Source: Sva-07 sp035527095
GTDB taxonomy: Bacteria; Actinomycetota; Acidimicrobiia; Acidimicrobiales; Ilumatobacteraceae
Length of the DNA stretch: 60,657 nucleotides
Reading direction: 5' to 3'
Assembly: GCA_035527095.1 (NCBI GenBank)
Contig: DATLBC010000128.1
Span: 1-60,657, forward strand
Shown one piece after another: positions 1 to 9,316 of the stretch. Positions within the stretch are counted from its first letter, which is position 1. Each line of letters begins with the position of its first letter. A program made the translations under genes and the position numbers. The notes below the pieces were generated by a model. That model was not told the origin of the DNA. It worked only from the letters and a program-made list of their open reading frames with translations, and ran no database searches.

Positions 1-1325
1 AGCTGGGAGTGCCCGTGCTCGGCATCTGTTACGGGGTCCAGTTGATCGGCCAGCAGCTCGGCGGAGTCGTCGGCCGCGGCATGCAAGGCGAGTACGGACG
101 CGCCCGGATGACCCGCACCGGACCGTCGCTGCTCCTGCCCGACGATGCTCCTGCCGAACACGACGTGTGGATGAGCCACTTCGACGGCGTCACCGAGGCG
201 CCGGCTGGTTTCACGGTCTCGGCAACCACGCCCGGCGCCCCGGTCGCGGTGCTGGAGAACGACGAGCGCCGGATCTACGGCGTGCAGTTCCATCCCGAAG
301 TCGTGCACTCACCGCACGGCATGGCGGTGATGGCGCGGTTCCTCCACGAGCGCGCCGGGATCGCCGCCGACTGGGAGATGTCGTCGGTGATCGACGAGCA
401 GGTCGAGTCGATCCGTGAGCGTGTTGGCACCGATCGAGTGATCTGCGGGCTGTCCGGCGGCGTCGACTCATCGGTCGCGGCAGCCCTCGTGCACAAGGCG
501 ATCGGCCATCAACTGACGTGCATCTACGTCGACACCGGACTGATGCGCAAGGGCGAGAGCGCGCAGGTCGTCGAGACGTTCCGCCGCAACCTCGGCATCG
601 AACTGATCCATGTCGACGCCGGTTGGCGGTTCTTCGACGCCCTCGAAGGCGTCACCGAACCGGAAGCGAAGCGCAAGGCGATCGGCGAGCAGTTCATACG
701 CGTGTTCGAGGAGAACACGGGCGGGCTCACCGACGCCAAGTGGCTGGTGCAGGGAACGCTGTACCCCGACCTGATCGAGAGCGGTGGCACCGACGGCACC
801 GCGTCGGTGATCAAGAGCCATCACAACGTTGGTGGCCTCCCCGACGACATGAGCCTCGAGCTGATCGAGCCGCTGCGCGAGCTGTTCAAGGACGAGGTGC
901 GCAAGCTCGGCAGCGAACTCGGGCTGCCCGACGAGATGGTGTGGCGCCAACCGTTTCCCGGACCGGGTCTCGGCGTGCGGATCATCGGCGAGGTCACCCC
1001 GGAACGAGTGGCGCTCCTGCAGGAAGCCGACGCGATCGTCCGGGAGGAACTGCACCTCGCCGGCCTCGAACGCGAGATCTGGCAGTCGTTCGCTGTGCTG
1101 GCGGACATCCGGTCGGTCGGCGTGATGGGCGACGAGCGGACCTACGGCCACCCGATCATCATCCGAGCCGTCACCAGCGACGATGCGATGACCGCCGACT
1201 GGGCCCGGATCCCATACGACGTGCTCGAGACGATGTCGCAGCGCATCATCAACGAGGTCCCGGGTATCAACCGGGTGGCCTACGACATCACGTCGAAGCC
1301 ACCAGGCACGATCGAGTGGGAATGA
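1..1325 (+). CDS. guaA: GMP synthase (glutamine-hydrolysing), 3' part of gene
   Basis: Converts XMP, glutamine and ATP to GMP in cytosolic purine synthesis. The reading frame is open at the left edge of the window. It begins just before the amidotransferase nucleophile loop LGICYG, so roughly 80 N-terminal residues are missing by comparison with the usual ~520-residue enzyme. Visible parts in order are the class I glutaminase with its nucleophile Cys (GICYG) and the His/Glu pair (QFHPEVV, about 90 residues on); the ATP-pyrophosphatase domain with the PP-loop SGGVDSS (about residue 150 of the visible part); and the dimerisation domain ending in the typical GTIEWE. All catalytic motifs that can be seen are intact. 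The following gene starts 83 bases downstream with its own upstream region, so the two are probably separate transcripts. Confidence 0.97.
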   Translation, partial: LGVPVLGICYGVQLIGQQLGGVVGRGMQGEYGRARMTRTGPSLLLPDDAPAEHDVWMSHFDGVTEAPAGFTVSATTPGAPVAVLENDERRIYGVQFHPEVVHSPHGMAVMARFLHERAGIAADWEMSSVIDEQVESIRERVGTDRVICGLSGGVDSSVAAALVHKAIGHQLTCIYVDTGLMRKGESAQVVETFRRNLGIELIHVDAGWRFFDALEGVTEPEAKRKAIGEQFIRVFEENTGGLTDAKWLVQGTLYPDLIESGGTDGTASVIKSHHNVGGLPDDMSLELIEPLRELFKDEVRKLGSELGLPDEMVWRQPFPGPGLGVRIIGEVTPERVALLQEADAIVREELHLAGLEREIWQSFAVLADIRSVGVMGDERTYGHPIIIRAVTSDDAMTADWARIPYDVLETMSQRIINEVPGINRVAYDITSKPPGTIEWE

Positions 1326-1408
1326 CGCTGCAGGCGTGCTGGCGGGCGTGACGCGCGTCACATGAACATTCGTCAGCCGTTCGCAACACGTTCGTCACAT
1401 TCGCTAGG

Positions 1409-2647
1409 GTGAGTCCTCGAACTATGCGGCATCCCCTGAAGCAGATCCTCCGCGGCATCCCTGTCGCCCTCGCCGTCACGTTCGCCGTTCCCCTGGCCGT
1501 TCCGACGGTGGTGAATGCGCAGAGCGTCGACCAGCAGCGCAAGAAGGTCGAAGACATCGTCGATCAGCTCGAGCGGCTCGAAGAGCGCGCCCGCCAACTC
1601 GGCGAGGACTACAACGAAGCGATCGACACCAAGAGCCAGCTCGACGTCGAGATCACCGACGCCGAATCGCGCATCGCTGAGCAGGAAGCCGAGCTGAACC
1701 AGCTCCGCGCCAGCTTGGCCGACATGGCGCTGCGGTCGTTCGTCGGCGGTGGATCCGTACCGCTCGGCCCCTTGTTCGAGGACTCCGAGAATCTGAACGA
1801 CGCCGTCAAGCGCGACGAACTCGCCCGAGTGGCATTGAGCGCCGGCGATGTGACCACCGACGAACTCGACGCCTTCGTCGCCGAGATCAACGACGAGAAG
1901 GACGCGCTCGCCAGCAAGCGCGAGCAGGCCGATCAGCTCGCAGCATCGCTCACCGACGCGCAGGCCGAGACCGAGCGTCTCACCACGGAGTACACCGACG
2001 CTCGTGCCGAGGCCGAAGCAACGCTCGGCCAGCTGATTGCTCAGGAAGAGCAGCGCCGTGCGGAGGAGTCGGCTCGACGCCTGCGTGAACAGGCAGCAGC
2101 GGCCTCGGCGACCACCTCGTCCGGCAGCGGCAACTCCGGTGGCAGCAACTCCAACAGCGGGAACTCGGGCGGCGGAAACTCCGGTGGCAGCACGTCGACC
2201 TCGAGCGGATCGTCGAGATCGAGCGGATCCTCCACATCGAGCAGCGGTGCATCGTCGTCGGGCAGCGGCGGCGGATATTCCGCCCCGGCAGTCTCGTCCC
2301 GATCTGGCATGGCCGTGCAGGCCGCGCTCGGCCAGCAGGGTGTTCCCTACCGCTACGCGACGTCGAGCCCCGGTGTCGGCTTCGACTGCTCCGGCCTCAC
2401 CGCATACGCCTGGGGGCAGGCCGGCGTCGGTCTGCCGCACCAGTCGCGTGCCCAGTTCGCGTCGCTCCCGCACGTGTCGAAGGATTCGGCTCAGCCCGGC
2501 GACCTGCTGTTCTTCTACAGCCCGATCAGCCACGTGAGCATCTACCTCGGCAACGGCATGCAGGTGCACGCTCCGAACACCGGCAAGACGGTCACCATCG
2601 CCGCCGTGAACTGGGGCAAGGTCACCGGCGTCGGCCGCCCGGGCTGA
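1409..2647 (+). CDS. Secreted NlpC/P60 peptidoglycan endopeptidase with coiled-coil N-terminus
   Basis: Probable cell-wall hydrolase of the RipA/PcsB type, cleaving peptide bonds in peptidoglycan stems outside the membrane. From the GTG start the order is a signal peptide (hydrophobic core at about 15-35, ending VVNAQS), a long charged coiled coil (about 40-230), a Ser/Gly/Asn-rich flexible linker (about 232-300) and a C-terminal NlpC/P60 domain. The catalytic triad is visible: Cys in FDCSGL (C327), His in ISHVSIYLG (H375) and His in MQVHAP (H387). The total of 412 residues is normal for this architecture. An ATG five codons inside (1424) is an equally possible start. In the family the coiled coil commonly restrains the enzyme or docks it to the division machinery; that role is inferred here. 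Confidence 0.93.
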   Translation: MSPRTMRHPLKQILRGIPVALAVTFAVPLAVPTVVNAQSVDQQRKKVEDIVDQLERLEERARQLGEDYNEAIDTKSQLDVEITDAESRIAEQEAELNQLRASLADMALRSFVGGGSVPLGPLFEDSENLNDAVKRDELARVALSAGDVTTDELDAFVAEINDEKDALASKREQADQLAASLTDAQAETERLTTEYTDARAEAEATLGQLIAQEEQRRAEESARRLREQAAAASATTSSGSGNSGGSNSNSGNSGGGNSGGSTSTSSGSSRSSGSSTSSSGASSSGSGGGYSAPAVSSRSGMAVQAALGQQGVPYRYATSSPGVGFDCSGLTAYAWGQAGVGLPHQSRAQFASLPHVSKDSAQPGDLLFFYSPISHVSIYLGNGMQVHAPNTGKTVTIAAVNWGKVTGVGRPG

Positions 2648-2717
2648 CCGCGACCCGCCAGGTTGCGCGGTGCCTGGCACCGGCGCCACCGCCTGACGGC
2701 GGCTACGGTCGACCTCC

Positions 2718-3755
2718 GTGCACGAAACGATTCACGGCATCGACGTCGCTCGCGTGTCTTCCTGGCTCGTCGACAACATCGATGGCGCCACCGCTCCGTT
2801 CCGATTCGACATCATCGTCGGCGGTCGCTCGAATCTGACCTACACCGTCACGGGCGCCGACGGGACGAAGTACGTGCTCCGTCGTCCGCCCACGGGCGCC
2901 GTGCTCGCCACGGCACACGACATGGCTCGCGAGCACAAGATCATCTCTGGGGTCGGCAAGTCCGACGTTCCGGTGCCGCCCGCACTTGGCCTGTGCGTCG
3001 ACGACGAGGTGAACGGCGCGCCGTTCTACGTCATGGGGTTCGTCGACGGCGTGGTGCTCGACAGCGCCGAGAAGGGGGCATTGCTCAGCATCGACCATCG
3101 TCGGGCCGCAGGGTTCGATCTGATCGACGTGCTCGCCGATCTGCATGCAGTCGACGTCGACGCGGTCGGCCTCGGTGATCTCGCGAAGCGTGAGGGGTAC
3201 GTCGAACGTCAGGTGAAGCGATGGAGCACTCAATGGGAGCGCTCGAAGACGCGAGAATTGCCCGCGGTCGAGGAGGTCGCGCGCCGTCTCGCCGAGCGCT
3301 TCCCCGAACAGCACGGTGTCTCGATCGCGCATGGCGACTACCGGTTCGGCAACGTGCTCACCGACGTCGCTGCGGGTCGCATCAACGCGGTGCTCGACTG
3401 GGAGCTGTGCACGTTGGGCGACCCGCTGGCGGATGTCGGCTACGTCGGGGTCTACTGGGCCGACCCCGGCAGCGTGCAGAGCCGCCCGAACGATCCGACC
3501 GGCATCGAGGGCTTTCCGAGCTACAGCGACCTGCTCGAGCGCTACGCCACCCGAACTGGACGCGACCTCTCGGAGATCGACTACTACATCGCCTTCGGGT
3601 CGTTCCGACTTGCCGTCATCTCCGAGGGCGTGTACGCCCGCTACCTGCACGGGGCGATGGGCGACCAGGCGATCAGCGACGAGCAACTCAACGCGTTCAA
3701 GGTCGGCACCGAGGTCCTTGCGGAGTCTGCCCTCGACGCGATGCGGCGTCTCTGA
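2718..3755 (+). CDS. Aminoglycoside-phosphotransferase-like kinase (phosphotransferase family, ACAD10/11 N-domain type)
   Basis: Small-molecule kinase fold of the APH/choline kinase family, 345 residues from a GTG start. The glycine-rich entry (GGRSNLTYTV) and lysine region (KYVLRRPP) are at the N-terminus. The catalytic Brenner motif is HGDYRFGNVL (about residue 205) and the metal-binding DFG-equivalent is VLDWELCTLGDPLADVGY. This subgroup resembles the kinase domain fused to acyl-CoA dehydrogenases in animal ACAD10/11. In actinobacteria it is often found with fatty-acid or CoA genes, so a hydroxyacyl substrate is more likely than an antibiotic. It is followed 28 bases later by a dienelactone-hydrolase-like gene on the same strand, probably co-transcribed. 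The real substrate cannot be read from the sequence. Confidence 0.85.
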   Translation: MHETIHGIDVARVSSWLVDNIDGATAPFRFDIIVGGRSNLTYTVTGADGTKYVLRRPPTGAVLATAHDMAREHKIISGVGKSDVPVPPALGLCVDDEVNGAPFYVMGFVDGVVLDSAEKGALLSIDHRRAAGFDLIDVLADLHAVDVDAVGLGDLAKREGYVERQVKRWSTQWERSKTRELPAVEEVARRLAERFPEQHGVSIAHGDYRFGNVLTDVAAGRINAVLDWELCTLGDPLADVGYVGVYWADPGSVQSRPNDPTGIEGFPSYSDLLERYATRTGRDLSEIDYYIAFGSFRLAVISEGVYARYLHGAMGDQAISDEQLNAFKVGTEVLAESALDAMRRL

Positions 3756-3783
3756 ACTTCGCCCGATCTGGCAAGATCCAGCC

Positions 3784-4536
3784 ATGAGCACCACGACCGA
3801 CGTTCTCGAAGGATGGGAGGTCGGCGAGTTCACCGCCGCCGGCCTGACCCGGCCGACCTATCGGCGAGGCCAGGGCCCCGGTGTGGTCGTGATCCACGAG
3901 ATTCCGGGCATCACGCCACTGGTCACGAAGTTCGCCAACGAGGTCGTTGCACGTGGGTTCACCGTGGTGATGCCATCGCTTGTCGGAACTCCGGGCAAGG
4001 ATCCATCGAATGCCTACGCGATGCAGCAGATGGCCAAGGTGTGCATCGCGCGTGAGTTCACCTCGTTCGCGTTGAATCAGACATCGCCGATCATTGCGTG
4101 GTTGCGGGCGCTCGCGCGCAACCTCCATCAGGACGTTGGCGGCCCCGGCATCGGTGCCGTCGGGATGTGCTTCTCGGGCGGCTTCGCGCTCGGGATGATG
4201 GTCGATGACATCATGCTCGCTCCCGTTCTGTCGCAGCCGTCGATGCCGCTCCCGATCGGCAAGACCAGAGGCGCCGACCTGAACCTGTCACCGGACGATG
4301 CAACGGCCATCGCGGAGCGCGCGGCGGCAGGCTGCCAGGTGCTCGGTCTGCGGTTCACGGGCGACAAACTGGTCGGCGATCGATTCGCCTCTCTCCGTGA
4401 ACTGCTCGGCGATGCGTTCATCGCGATCGAACTCCCGAGCGCGAAGGCGACGGATCACTCCGTGCTCACCGAACAACGCGATGAGGAGAGCGTCAGCCGG
4501 GTCCTCGACTTCTTCGTCGAGAAACTCCAGAACTGA
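3784..4536 (+). CDS. Dienelactone hydrolase family alpha/beta hydrolase
   Basis: Cytosolic alpha/beta hydrolase of 250 residues. The nucleophile elbow carries cysteine rather than serine (GMCFSGG, C129) and the conserved Glu lies early (VVIHEIPG), both typical of dienelactone hydrolases. The catalytic His is in ATDHSVLT (about H225). The ATG at 3784 was chosen over longer upstream readings because the family starts at this point and everything earlier in frame lies inside the preceding kinase gene. Dienelactone hydrolases open lactones in aromatic degradation, but many actinobacterial members have unknown substrates and no aromatic-catabolic genes are adjacent here. It converges on the acyl-CoA synthetase gene with only 27 bases between stop codons. 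Confidence 0.88.
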   Translation: MSTTTDVLEGWEVGEFTAAGLTRPTYRRGQGPGVVVIHEIPGITPLVTKFANEVVARGFTVVMPSLVGTPGKDPSNAYAMQQMAKVCIAREFTSFALNQTSPIIAWLRALARNLHQDVGGPGIGAVGMCFSGGFALGMMVDDIMLAPVLSQPSMPLPIGKTRGADLNLSPDDATAIAERAAAGCQVLGLRFTGDKLVGDRFASLRELLGDAFIAIELPSAKATDHSVLTEQRDEESVSRVLDFFVEKLQN

Positions 4537-4563
4537 CCGCTCACCCGACGCCCGAGCAGCGGG

Positions 4564-6195
4564 TCAGACCGCGGACTCGGCGTGTTCCTTGGCCGACCGG
4601 TAGTCGGCCTTGCCGTTCGGGGCCCGCGGGACCTGATCGACGAAGATCACCGATTTCGGCGCCTTGAAGCCGGCGAGATCGTTCTTGACCGAGGCGATGA
4701 TGCCGGCCGAATCGAGTGCGGCGCCGTCTTCGAGCGACACGACGGCGGTGACCGCTTGGCCGAACTTCTCGTTCTCGACGCCGACCACCAGGCAATCGCG
4801 CACGCCGTCGACGCGCTTGACTGCTTCTTCGACCTCCTCGGGAAACACCTTCTCGCCGCCGGTGTTGATCACTTGGCTTCCACGGCCGAGCAGAATGAGT
4901 GAACCGTCGGCCGCGATCTTGGCGAAGTCGCCGGGAAACGAGTACCTCACGCCGCCGATGACGCGGAACGTCTTGGCCGACTTCGCCTCGTCCTTGTAGT
5001 ACCCGATCGGCACGTTGCCGCCGGCGGCGACCATGCCGACCTCGTCGGAGCCGGGCTCGATCTCGCGATCGTCGTCGGTGAAGACCTTGGTCTCGGGCAT
5101 CTTGCTGAACGTGGCGGTCTCGGTCGGGACGCCCTTCATCGTGATCTGTGTGCCCATCGACCCCTCAGACGAGCCGATCGCATCGACCAGCACCGCTTGC
5201 TCGACACGGTCGAGAATCTGCTGCTTGACCTCTGCGGTCCACATCACGCCGGACGAGATGAACATGCCGATCGACGACGTGTCGTAGGGCTCGCCGTTCG
5301 ACTTGCCCTCGTCGAGTGCTCGGATGATCGGCTTCGCGAAACTGTCGCCGACGATCGTCAGCGATGTCACCCGATGCCGCTCGACCGTGGCCAGCAATTC
5401 GTGCGCGTCGAGGCTGCGGTTCTCGAGGGTCACGACGTGCCCGCCCGCAAGATGGGGAATGAACCAACCGAGCCAACAGCCGGTGCCGTGCATCAGGGGT
5501 GCAGCCGGGATCGACACCAGGGTGCTGCCGTTCACGGACGCTCCGGCGATCATCGCGCCGATCGAATCGGCGTCGTCAGGTGCGACGAGGCCGAGCATCG
5601 GCAGGCCGAGCATGACAAAGCCGCGCGTCAGGCCACCCATGTCGTACATCACGCCCTTCGGCATGCCGGTCGTGCCGCCGGTGTAGAGCATGTACAGGTC
5701 GTCTTCGGAGCGTTCGATCCGACCCATCGGCTCGGTGGTGGCGATGACATCCTCGTACGCCACGGCGTTCGGCACCTGGCCGCTCTCGCCGTCGTCGACC
5801 TCGATCAGCAGTTTGATCTTCGGGAGTCGCTCAACGACGCGGGCGACGCGATCGCCGAGTGACGAGTGGAAGATGATCGCCTCGGAATCGGAGTTGTCGA
5901 GGAGGTACCAGAGTTCGTCGTCGAGGTAGCGATAGTTGACGTTGATCGCCACACCGCGCATCTTGAAGACACCGAACTGCGACTCCATGAACTCGTTCGA
6001 GTTGTACATGAAGAGCGACACCTTGGAGTCGGGTCCCAGACCGGCGGCGTCGAGGGCGCCCGCCACCCTGGCAGCACGGTCGTCGTACTCCGCCCAGCTT
6101 CGAGTGTTCGATCCGTGCGTGATGGCGGGCAGGCCGGGGATCGCATCAGCGATCGATTCCCAGACGGTGGCGAAGTGCATCTCCATGGCGGTCAC
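4564..6195 (-). CDS. Acyl-CoA synthetase (AMP-binding, FadD type)
   Basis: Activates a carboxylic acid to its acyl-CoA through an acyl-adenylate. Length 543 residues, normal for the ANL superfamily. The phosphate-binding loop is YTGGTTGMPKG (171-181). The A8 hinge region and the GGNVPIGYYKD segment precede NTGGEKVFPEEVEE, and the catalytic C-terminal lysine is in PNGKADYRSA (K529). An internal ATG four codons in (6186) is an alternative start. It is the last gene of a minus-strand series with an SDR and a flavoprotein reductase upstream, a typical setting for catabolism of fatty acids, steroids or terpenoid acids. Chain-length preference cannot be inferred. Confidence 0.93.
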   Translation of the reverse strand: MTAMEMHFATVWESIADAIPGLPAITHGSNTRSWAEYDDRAARVAGALDAAGLGPDSKVSLFMYNSNEFMESQFGVFKMRGVAINVNYRYLDDELWYLLDNSDSEAIIFHSSLGDRVARVVERLPKIKLLIEVDDGESGQVPNAVAYEDVIATTEPMGRIERSEDDLYMLYTGGTTGMPKGVMYDMGGLTRGFVMLGLPMLGLVAPDDADSIGAMIAGASVNGSTLVSIPAAPLMHGTGCWLGWFIPHLAGGHVVTLENRSLDAHELLATVERHRVTSLTIVGDSFAKPIIRALDEGKSNGEPYDTSSIGMFISSGVMWTAEVKQQILDRVEQAVLVDAIGSSEGSMGTQITMKGVPTETATFSKMPETKVFTDDDREIEPGSDEVGMVAAGGNVPIGYYKDEAKSAKTFRVIGGVRYSFPGDFAKIAADGSLILLGRGSQVINTGGEKVFPEEVEEAVKRVDGVRDCLVVGVENEKFGQAVTAVVSLEDGAALDSAGIIASVKNDLAGFKAPKSVIFVDQVPRAPNGKADYRSAKEHAESAV

Positions 6196-6240
6196 AGTAG
6201 CGAGACCGGTGTGCCGACGGTCACGCGAACATCGTCGAGT

Positions 6241-7017
6241 TCAGCGCGGACCGCCATCGACGTCGATCACGGCACCCGTGGTGTACGACGAGGCATCGCT
6301 CGCGAGATAGAGCGCGGTTCCGATGATCTCGTGCGGTTCGCCACCTCGGCCCAGAGCGAACCCGGCCCGAGCCGAGCGGTCGAATGCATCGAGGTCCCAT
6401 GCCTTCGAGATGTCGGTGAGGAACGGGCCCGGCGCAATGCAGTTGACACGAACCGCCGGGCCGAGCGTGCGTGCGAGGCCGTAGGTCAGGTTGTTGACGC
6501 CTGCCTTCGCGGCACCGTAGACCAGTTCGTTCGGGCTCGGACGGTGTGAGGCGATCGACGACACGAAGATGATCGATCCGCCGTCGCTGCCACCGTGGTC
6601 GGGGCCTGCCATCCGGGTGCCGACCAGCGCCGACAGCCGGAACGGCCCCTTCAAGTTGACGTCCATCACCTTGTCGTAGAGGTCTTCACTGATCGCGTCG
6701 ACGCTGGGGTACAAGGGCGACATCCCGGCGTTGTTGACCAGCACGTCGCAGCGACCGAACTCTGAGTAGACGGCTTCGTAGAGTCGGTCGGCGTCGTCCC
6801 ACCGACCGGCGTGATACGCAACGGCGAGGGCCCGGCGTCCCCGCGATCGCACGTCGGCCGCAAGCTCCTCGCAGGCCTCGAGTTTGCGGCTGGCGATCAC
6901 CACGTCCGCCCCGTGCGCGGCGAAGGCCAGCACCATCTCCCGCCCGAGTCCCCGCGAGCCTCCGGTCACGATCGCCACGCGGCCGGTCAGATCGAACAGT
7001 TGGTCGTAGCTCCCCAT
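6241..7017 (-). CDS. Short-chain dehydrogenase/reductase (SDR, classical type)
   Basis: NAD(P)-dependent oxidoreductase of 258 residues. The dinucleotide-binding glycine motif is TGGSRGLG (18-25), the structural NNAG is at 95-98, and the catalytic set is Ser (VSSIAS, about S154), Tyr167 and Lys171 in the YxxxK motif. The C-terminus VIDVDGGPR is typical. The start MGSYDQLFDL at 7017 was chosen because the upstream in-frame extension is arginine-rich and runs antiparallel to the neighbouring repeat gene. It lacks the extra insertion of the mycofactocin-dependent SDR subfamily, so NAD(P) is probably freely exchanged. It lies between the repeat protein/OYE pair and the acyl-CoA synthetase, probably in one transcript. 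Confidence 0.92.
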   Translation of the reverse strand: MGSYDQLFDLTGRVAIVTGGSRGLGREMVLAFAAHGADVVIASRKLEACEELAADVRSRGRRALAVAYHAGRWDDADRLYEAVYSEFGRCDVLVNNAGMSPLYPSVDAISEDLYDKVMDVNLKGPFRLSALVGTRMAGPDHGGSDGGSIIFVSSIASHRPSPNELVYGAAKAGVNNLTYGLARTLGPAVRVNCIAPGPFLTDISKAWDLDAFDRSARAGFALGRGGEPHEIIGTALYLASDASSYTTGAVIDVDGGPR

Positions 7018-7069
7018 GCGTCCGAGTGTTGCAGAGCGTGCCGATGCAGTGTTCAGCCGCTGGTCGAAC

Positions 7070-7402
7070 TCAACCGACGGCCCGAACCACCCGAACCGCC
7101 CAGGCCGACGCTGCACCGGCGGCGATCAATGCGCCCGCTGCCAGCACCGCGGCTCGGCGCCACTCGCCGAGGTGGCGATTGCCTCCCGGCGAGCCGACCG
7201 ATCCGGTCGCGCCGATCGACGCAATCGAACCGCTGGATCCGATCGAGGCGATCGAACCAGCCGAACCGATCGACATGATCGAGCCGCTCGAACCGATCGA
7301 GAGAATCGAGCCGACCGACCCGATCGACAGGATCGAGCCCACCGATGCGAGCGATCCGACCGACAGCACCGACTTCGCGGAGCGAGCCGAGAGGTGGCCC
7401 AT
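7070..7402 (-). CDS. Ser/Ile/Gly nonapeptide-repeat protein with C-terminal membrane segment
   Basis: Unrecognised protein of 110 residues. Residues about 10-60 consist of tandem units of the form SIxSIGSxG (SILSIGSVG, SILSIGSSG, SIMSIGSAG, SIASIGSSG, SIASIGATG), preceded by less regular SVLSVG and SLASVG units. A short basic patch (GGNRHLGEWRR) then leads into one hydrophobic helix (AAVLAAGALIAAGAASAWAV) ending in VVRAVG. The ATG overlaps the stop codon of the upstream flavoprotein as TGATG, which indicates translational coupling and supports a real gene. The alternating small/hydrophobic pattern suggests a thin beta-solenoid or beta-sheet stack on the membrane; that is inference. The repeats are also evident in the DNA as recurrent GATCGA units. 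No enzymatic motif is visible. Confidence 0.72.
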   Translation of the reverse strand: MGHLSARSAKSVLSVGSLASVGSILSIGSVGSILSIGSSGSIMSIGSAGSIASIGSSGSIASIGATGSVGSPGGNRHLGEWRRAAVLAAGALIAAGAASAWAVRVVRAVG

Positions 7403-9291
7403 CAGATCGCCAGCGCCGCTCGGCGGGCTTCGAGAACGGCCTCATGGATCGTCCGAGGTGCGACTGCGTCGCCGACCTGCAGGGCGCCGTCGATCGACTC
7501 GGTCGGCGTGCGGAACCCACAGTCGACGAGTGCTGCACACGGAATCGTTCGCCGCTCGCCCGAGTAGCGGTCCTCCACCTCGACGTCGTCGACGTGCGCG
7601 ACACGTAGCAGTGTGCGGCGCTCGATCGTGGCGCCGGCCTGCGCGAGCCGGGTGTTGGCCGGCGACAGATCGCCGGTGCGCGACAGTTCGTTGCCGGCAA
7701 TGTTGTCCTGTGTGACGAGCACGGCCCGTGCACCCAGTTCCTCCGCGAGCGCCACGCCGATCGGACCACCGATCGGGTCGAAGACGACGATGGTGCCCGC
7801 GTCCGGGAGGTCGACGGCTCCGCGACGCAGGTCGACGACATCGATGACGATCGCACCATCGTCGATCTCGTACGGGCGGTGACCTGGTGCGGAACCGGTG
7901 GCCTGGATCACCGTGGTGTGCTCGCCGGCGTCCCAGGTCGAGGTTGTCAACCGGATGGGGGTGCCCAGCCGTTCGTGCTCGCCACGCCACCAGTCGACGA
8001 GGGCGCCGTTGGGTCCTGCGATCGCGGCGAGACCGCCCACCCGTTCGGCCTGCTCGATCAGGGTGACCCGATGGCCTCGGATCGCAGCGACCCGGGCGGC
8101 CTCGAGCCCGGCCGGCCCGGCGCCGACGACGACGACGTCGCGTGGATGCGGAGCCGGCACGTACCAGTCGGCGTCCTCGGTCTCGCGGCCGCTGGTGGGT
8201 TCGCCGATACACGTGACGATCGGGTTGCGGGCGTCACGTACCTGGCAGGTCTGATTACAGCGGGTGCACGGCCGGACCCGGCCAACGTCCCCTGCGGCGA
8301 CCTTCGCGACGAGATCGGGATCAGCGATCTGTGCGCGGGTCATCTCGACACCGTCACAGAGTGCGTCATCGTCGTAGCCGCCCAGCGCCCACTCGGCCTG
8401 GCCGACCTCGGCGATCGAGCCTTGCAGGATCACGGACACGCCCGGATGCGCTTCGTGGACAGCAGCGCGCACCGATCGGCACACGTCGATGTTGAATCCG
8501 GTCGGCTCGTGGAAGTCGGGCCGGGTCTTCTCGACGGTGTAGATCGACCCGCGGGTGACCACGATGTAGTCGAGTCCGGCGGCGACGAGGGCCACGGCGA
8601 TGTCCGGGGCCATCTCGGGAGTGACGCCCGCCCAGGGAGCGAGCTCGTCGCACGACAGGCGCAGACCGACGACGCGATCTCCGGCGGCCTCCCGCGTGGC
8701 CTCGATCGCCTGGCGTGCGAAGAGCAGGCGGTCCTGTCCCCACGCGTCGTCGCGATGATTGGTGAGCCCCGACAGGAACTGGCGCACGAGACTGTGCTGT
8801 CCCGCGTTGATCTCGACACCGTCGACGTCGGCATCGGCCGCGAGCTTGGTCGCGGCGGCGAAGCCGTCGATGACGGCCGCGATGTCGTCGGCCTCCATCC
8901 ACTTGGGAACCTCGCGCGTGTTCACCTCGGGCACGCGAGACGGCGCCCAGAGCGGCGCTTGGTTGTAGGCGGACGAACCCTGGCCGCCGGCGTGATCGAG
9001 CGAGGCGATCACCAGTGTCCCCTGCGGGCGGCACGCGTTGACGATGGCAGCCCATCCATCGCCACACCGCTCGGCGAGGAGCGACCGTTCGTACGGCCAG
9101 TCGGACGGATGCACCGAGGCGCCCTCGACCACGATCGTTCCGCACCCGCCTGCGGAGCGGCGTGCGTAGTACGCCACCAGGCGTTCAGGGATCGAGCGGT
9201 CGTCGGCGCCGAGGTTGGTGACATGCGGTCCGAACACGACCCGGTTCGCGGCGCGATGTGCACCGAAGGTGATTGGCGTCAGCAACTGCAT
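7402..9291 (-). CDS. FadH/Old Yellow Enzyme-type NADH:flavin oxidoreductase (2,4-dienoyl-CoA reductase-like)
   Basis: Multidomain flavoprotein of 629 residues. An N-terminal FMN TIM barrel (about 1-330) is followed by a 4Fe-4S cysteine set C342, C345, C349 and C361 (CTRCNQTC then C), and then a FAD/NAD(P)-binding module with VVVVGAGPAGLEAAR (about 386-400). This is the architecture of 2,4-dienoyl-CoA reductase, trimethylamine dehydrogenase and the FadH/OYE oxidoreductases that accompany mycofactocin clusters. The last affiliation is plausible because mftABC lies 4 kb away, but it is not proven. Its stop codon overlaps the ATG of the repeat protein, and plsY lies 25 bases upstream on the same strand. 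It probably reduces activated C=C bonds using NAD(P)H or a mycofactocin-linked electron source. Confidence 0.88.
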   Translation of the reverse strand: MQLLTPITFGAHRAANRVVFGPHVTNLGADDRSIPERLVAYYARRSAGGCGTIVVEGASVHPSDWPYERSLLAERCGDGWAAIVNACRPQGTLVIASLDHAGGQGSSAYNQAPLWAPSRVPEVNTREVPKWMEADDIAAVIDGFAAATKLAADADVDGVEINAGQHSLVRQFLSGLTNHRDDAWGQDRLLFARQAIEATREAAGDRVVGLRLSCDELAPWAGVTPEMAPDIAVALVAAGLDYIVVTRGSIYTVEKTRPDFHEPTGFNIDVCRSVRAAVHEAHPGVSVILQGSIAEVGQAEWALGGYDDDALCDGVEMTRAQIADPDLVAKVAAGDVGRVRPCTRCNQTCQVRDARNPIVTCIGEPTSGRETEDADWYVPAPHPRDVVVVGAGPAGLEAARVAAIRGHRVTLIEQAERVGGLAAIAGPNGALVDWWRGEHERLGTPIRLTTSTWDAGEHTTVIQATGSAPGHRPYEIDDGAIVIDVVDLRRGAVDLPDAGTIVVFDPIGGPIGVALAEELGARAVLVTQDNIAGNELSRTGDLSPANTRLAQAGATIERRTLLRVAHVDDVEVEDRYSGERRTIPCAALVDCGFRTPTESIDGALQVGDAVAPRTIHEAVLEARRAALAI

Positions 9292-9316
9292 GGGGTGTCC
9301 ATTCTGGCGGGCACGA

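Noticed and set aside
6241..7017. Mycofactocin-dependent SDR
   Set aside because: The characteristic insertion of that SDR subgroup is missing; a classical SDR explains the sequence.
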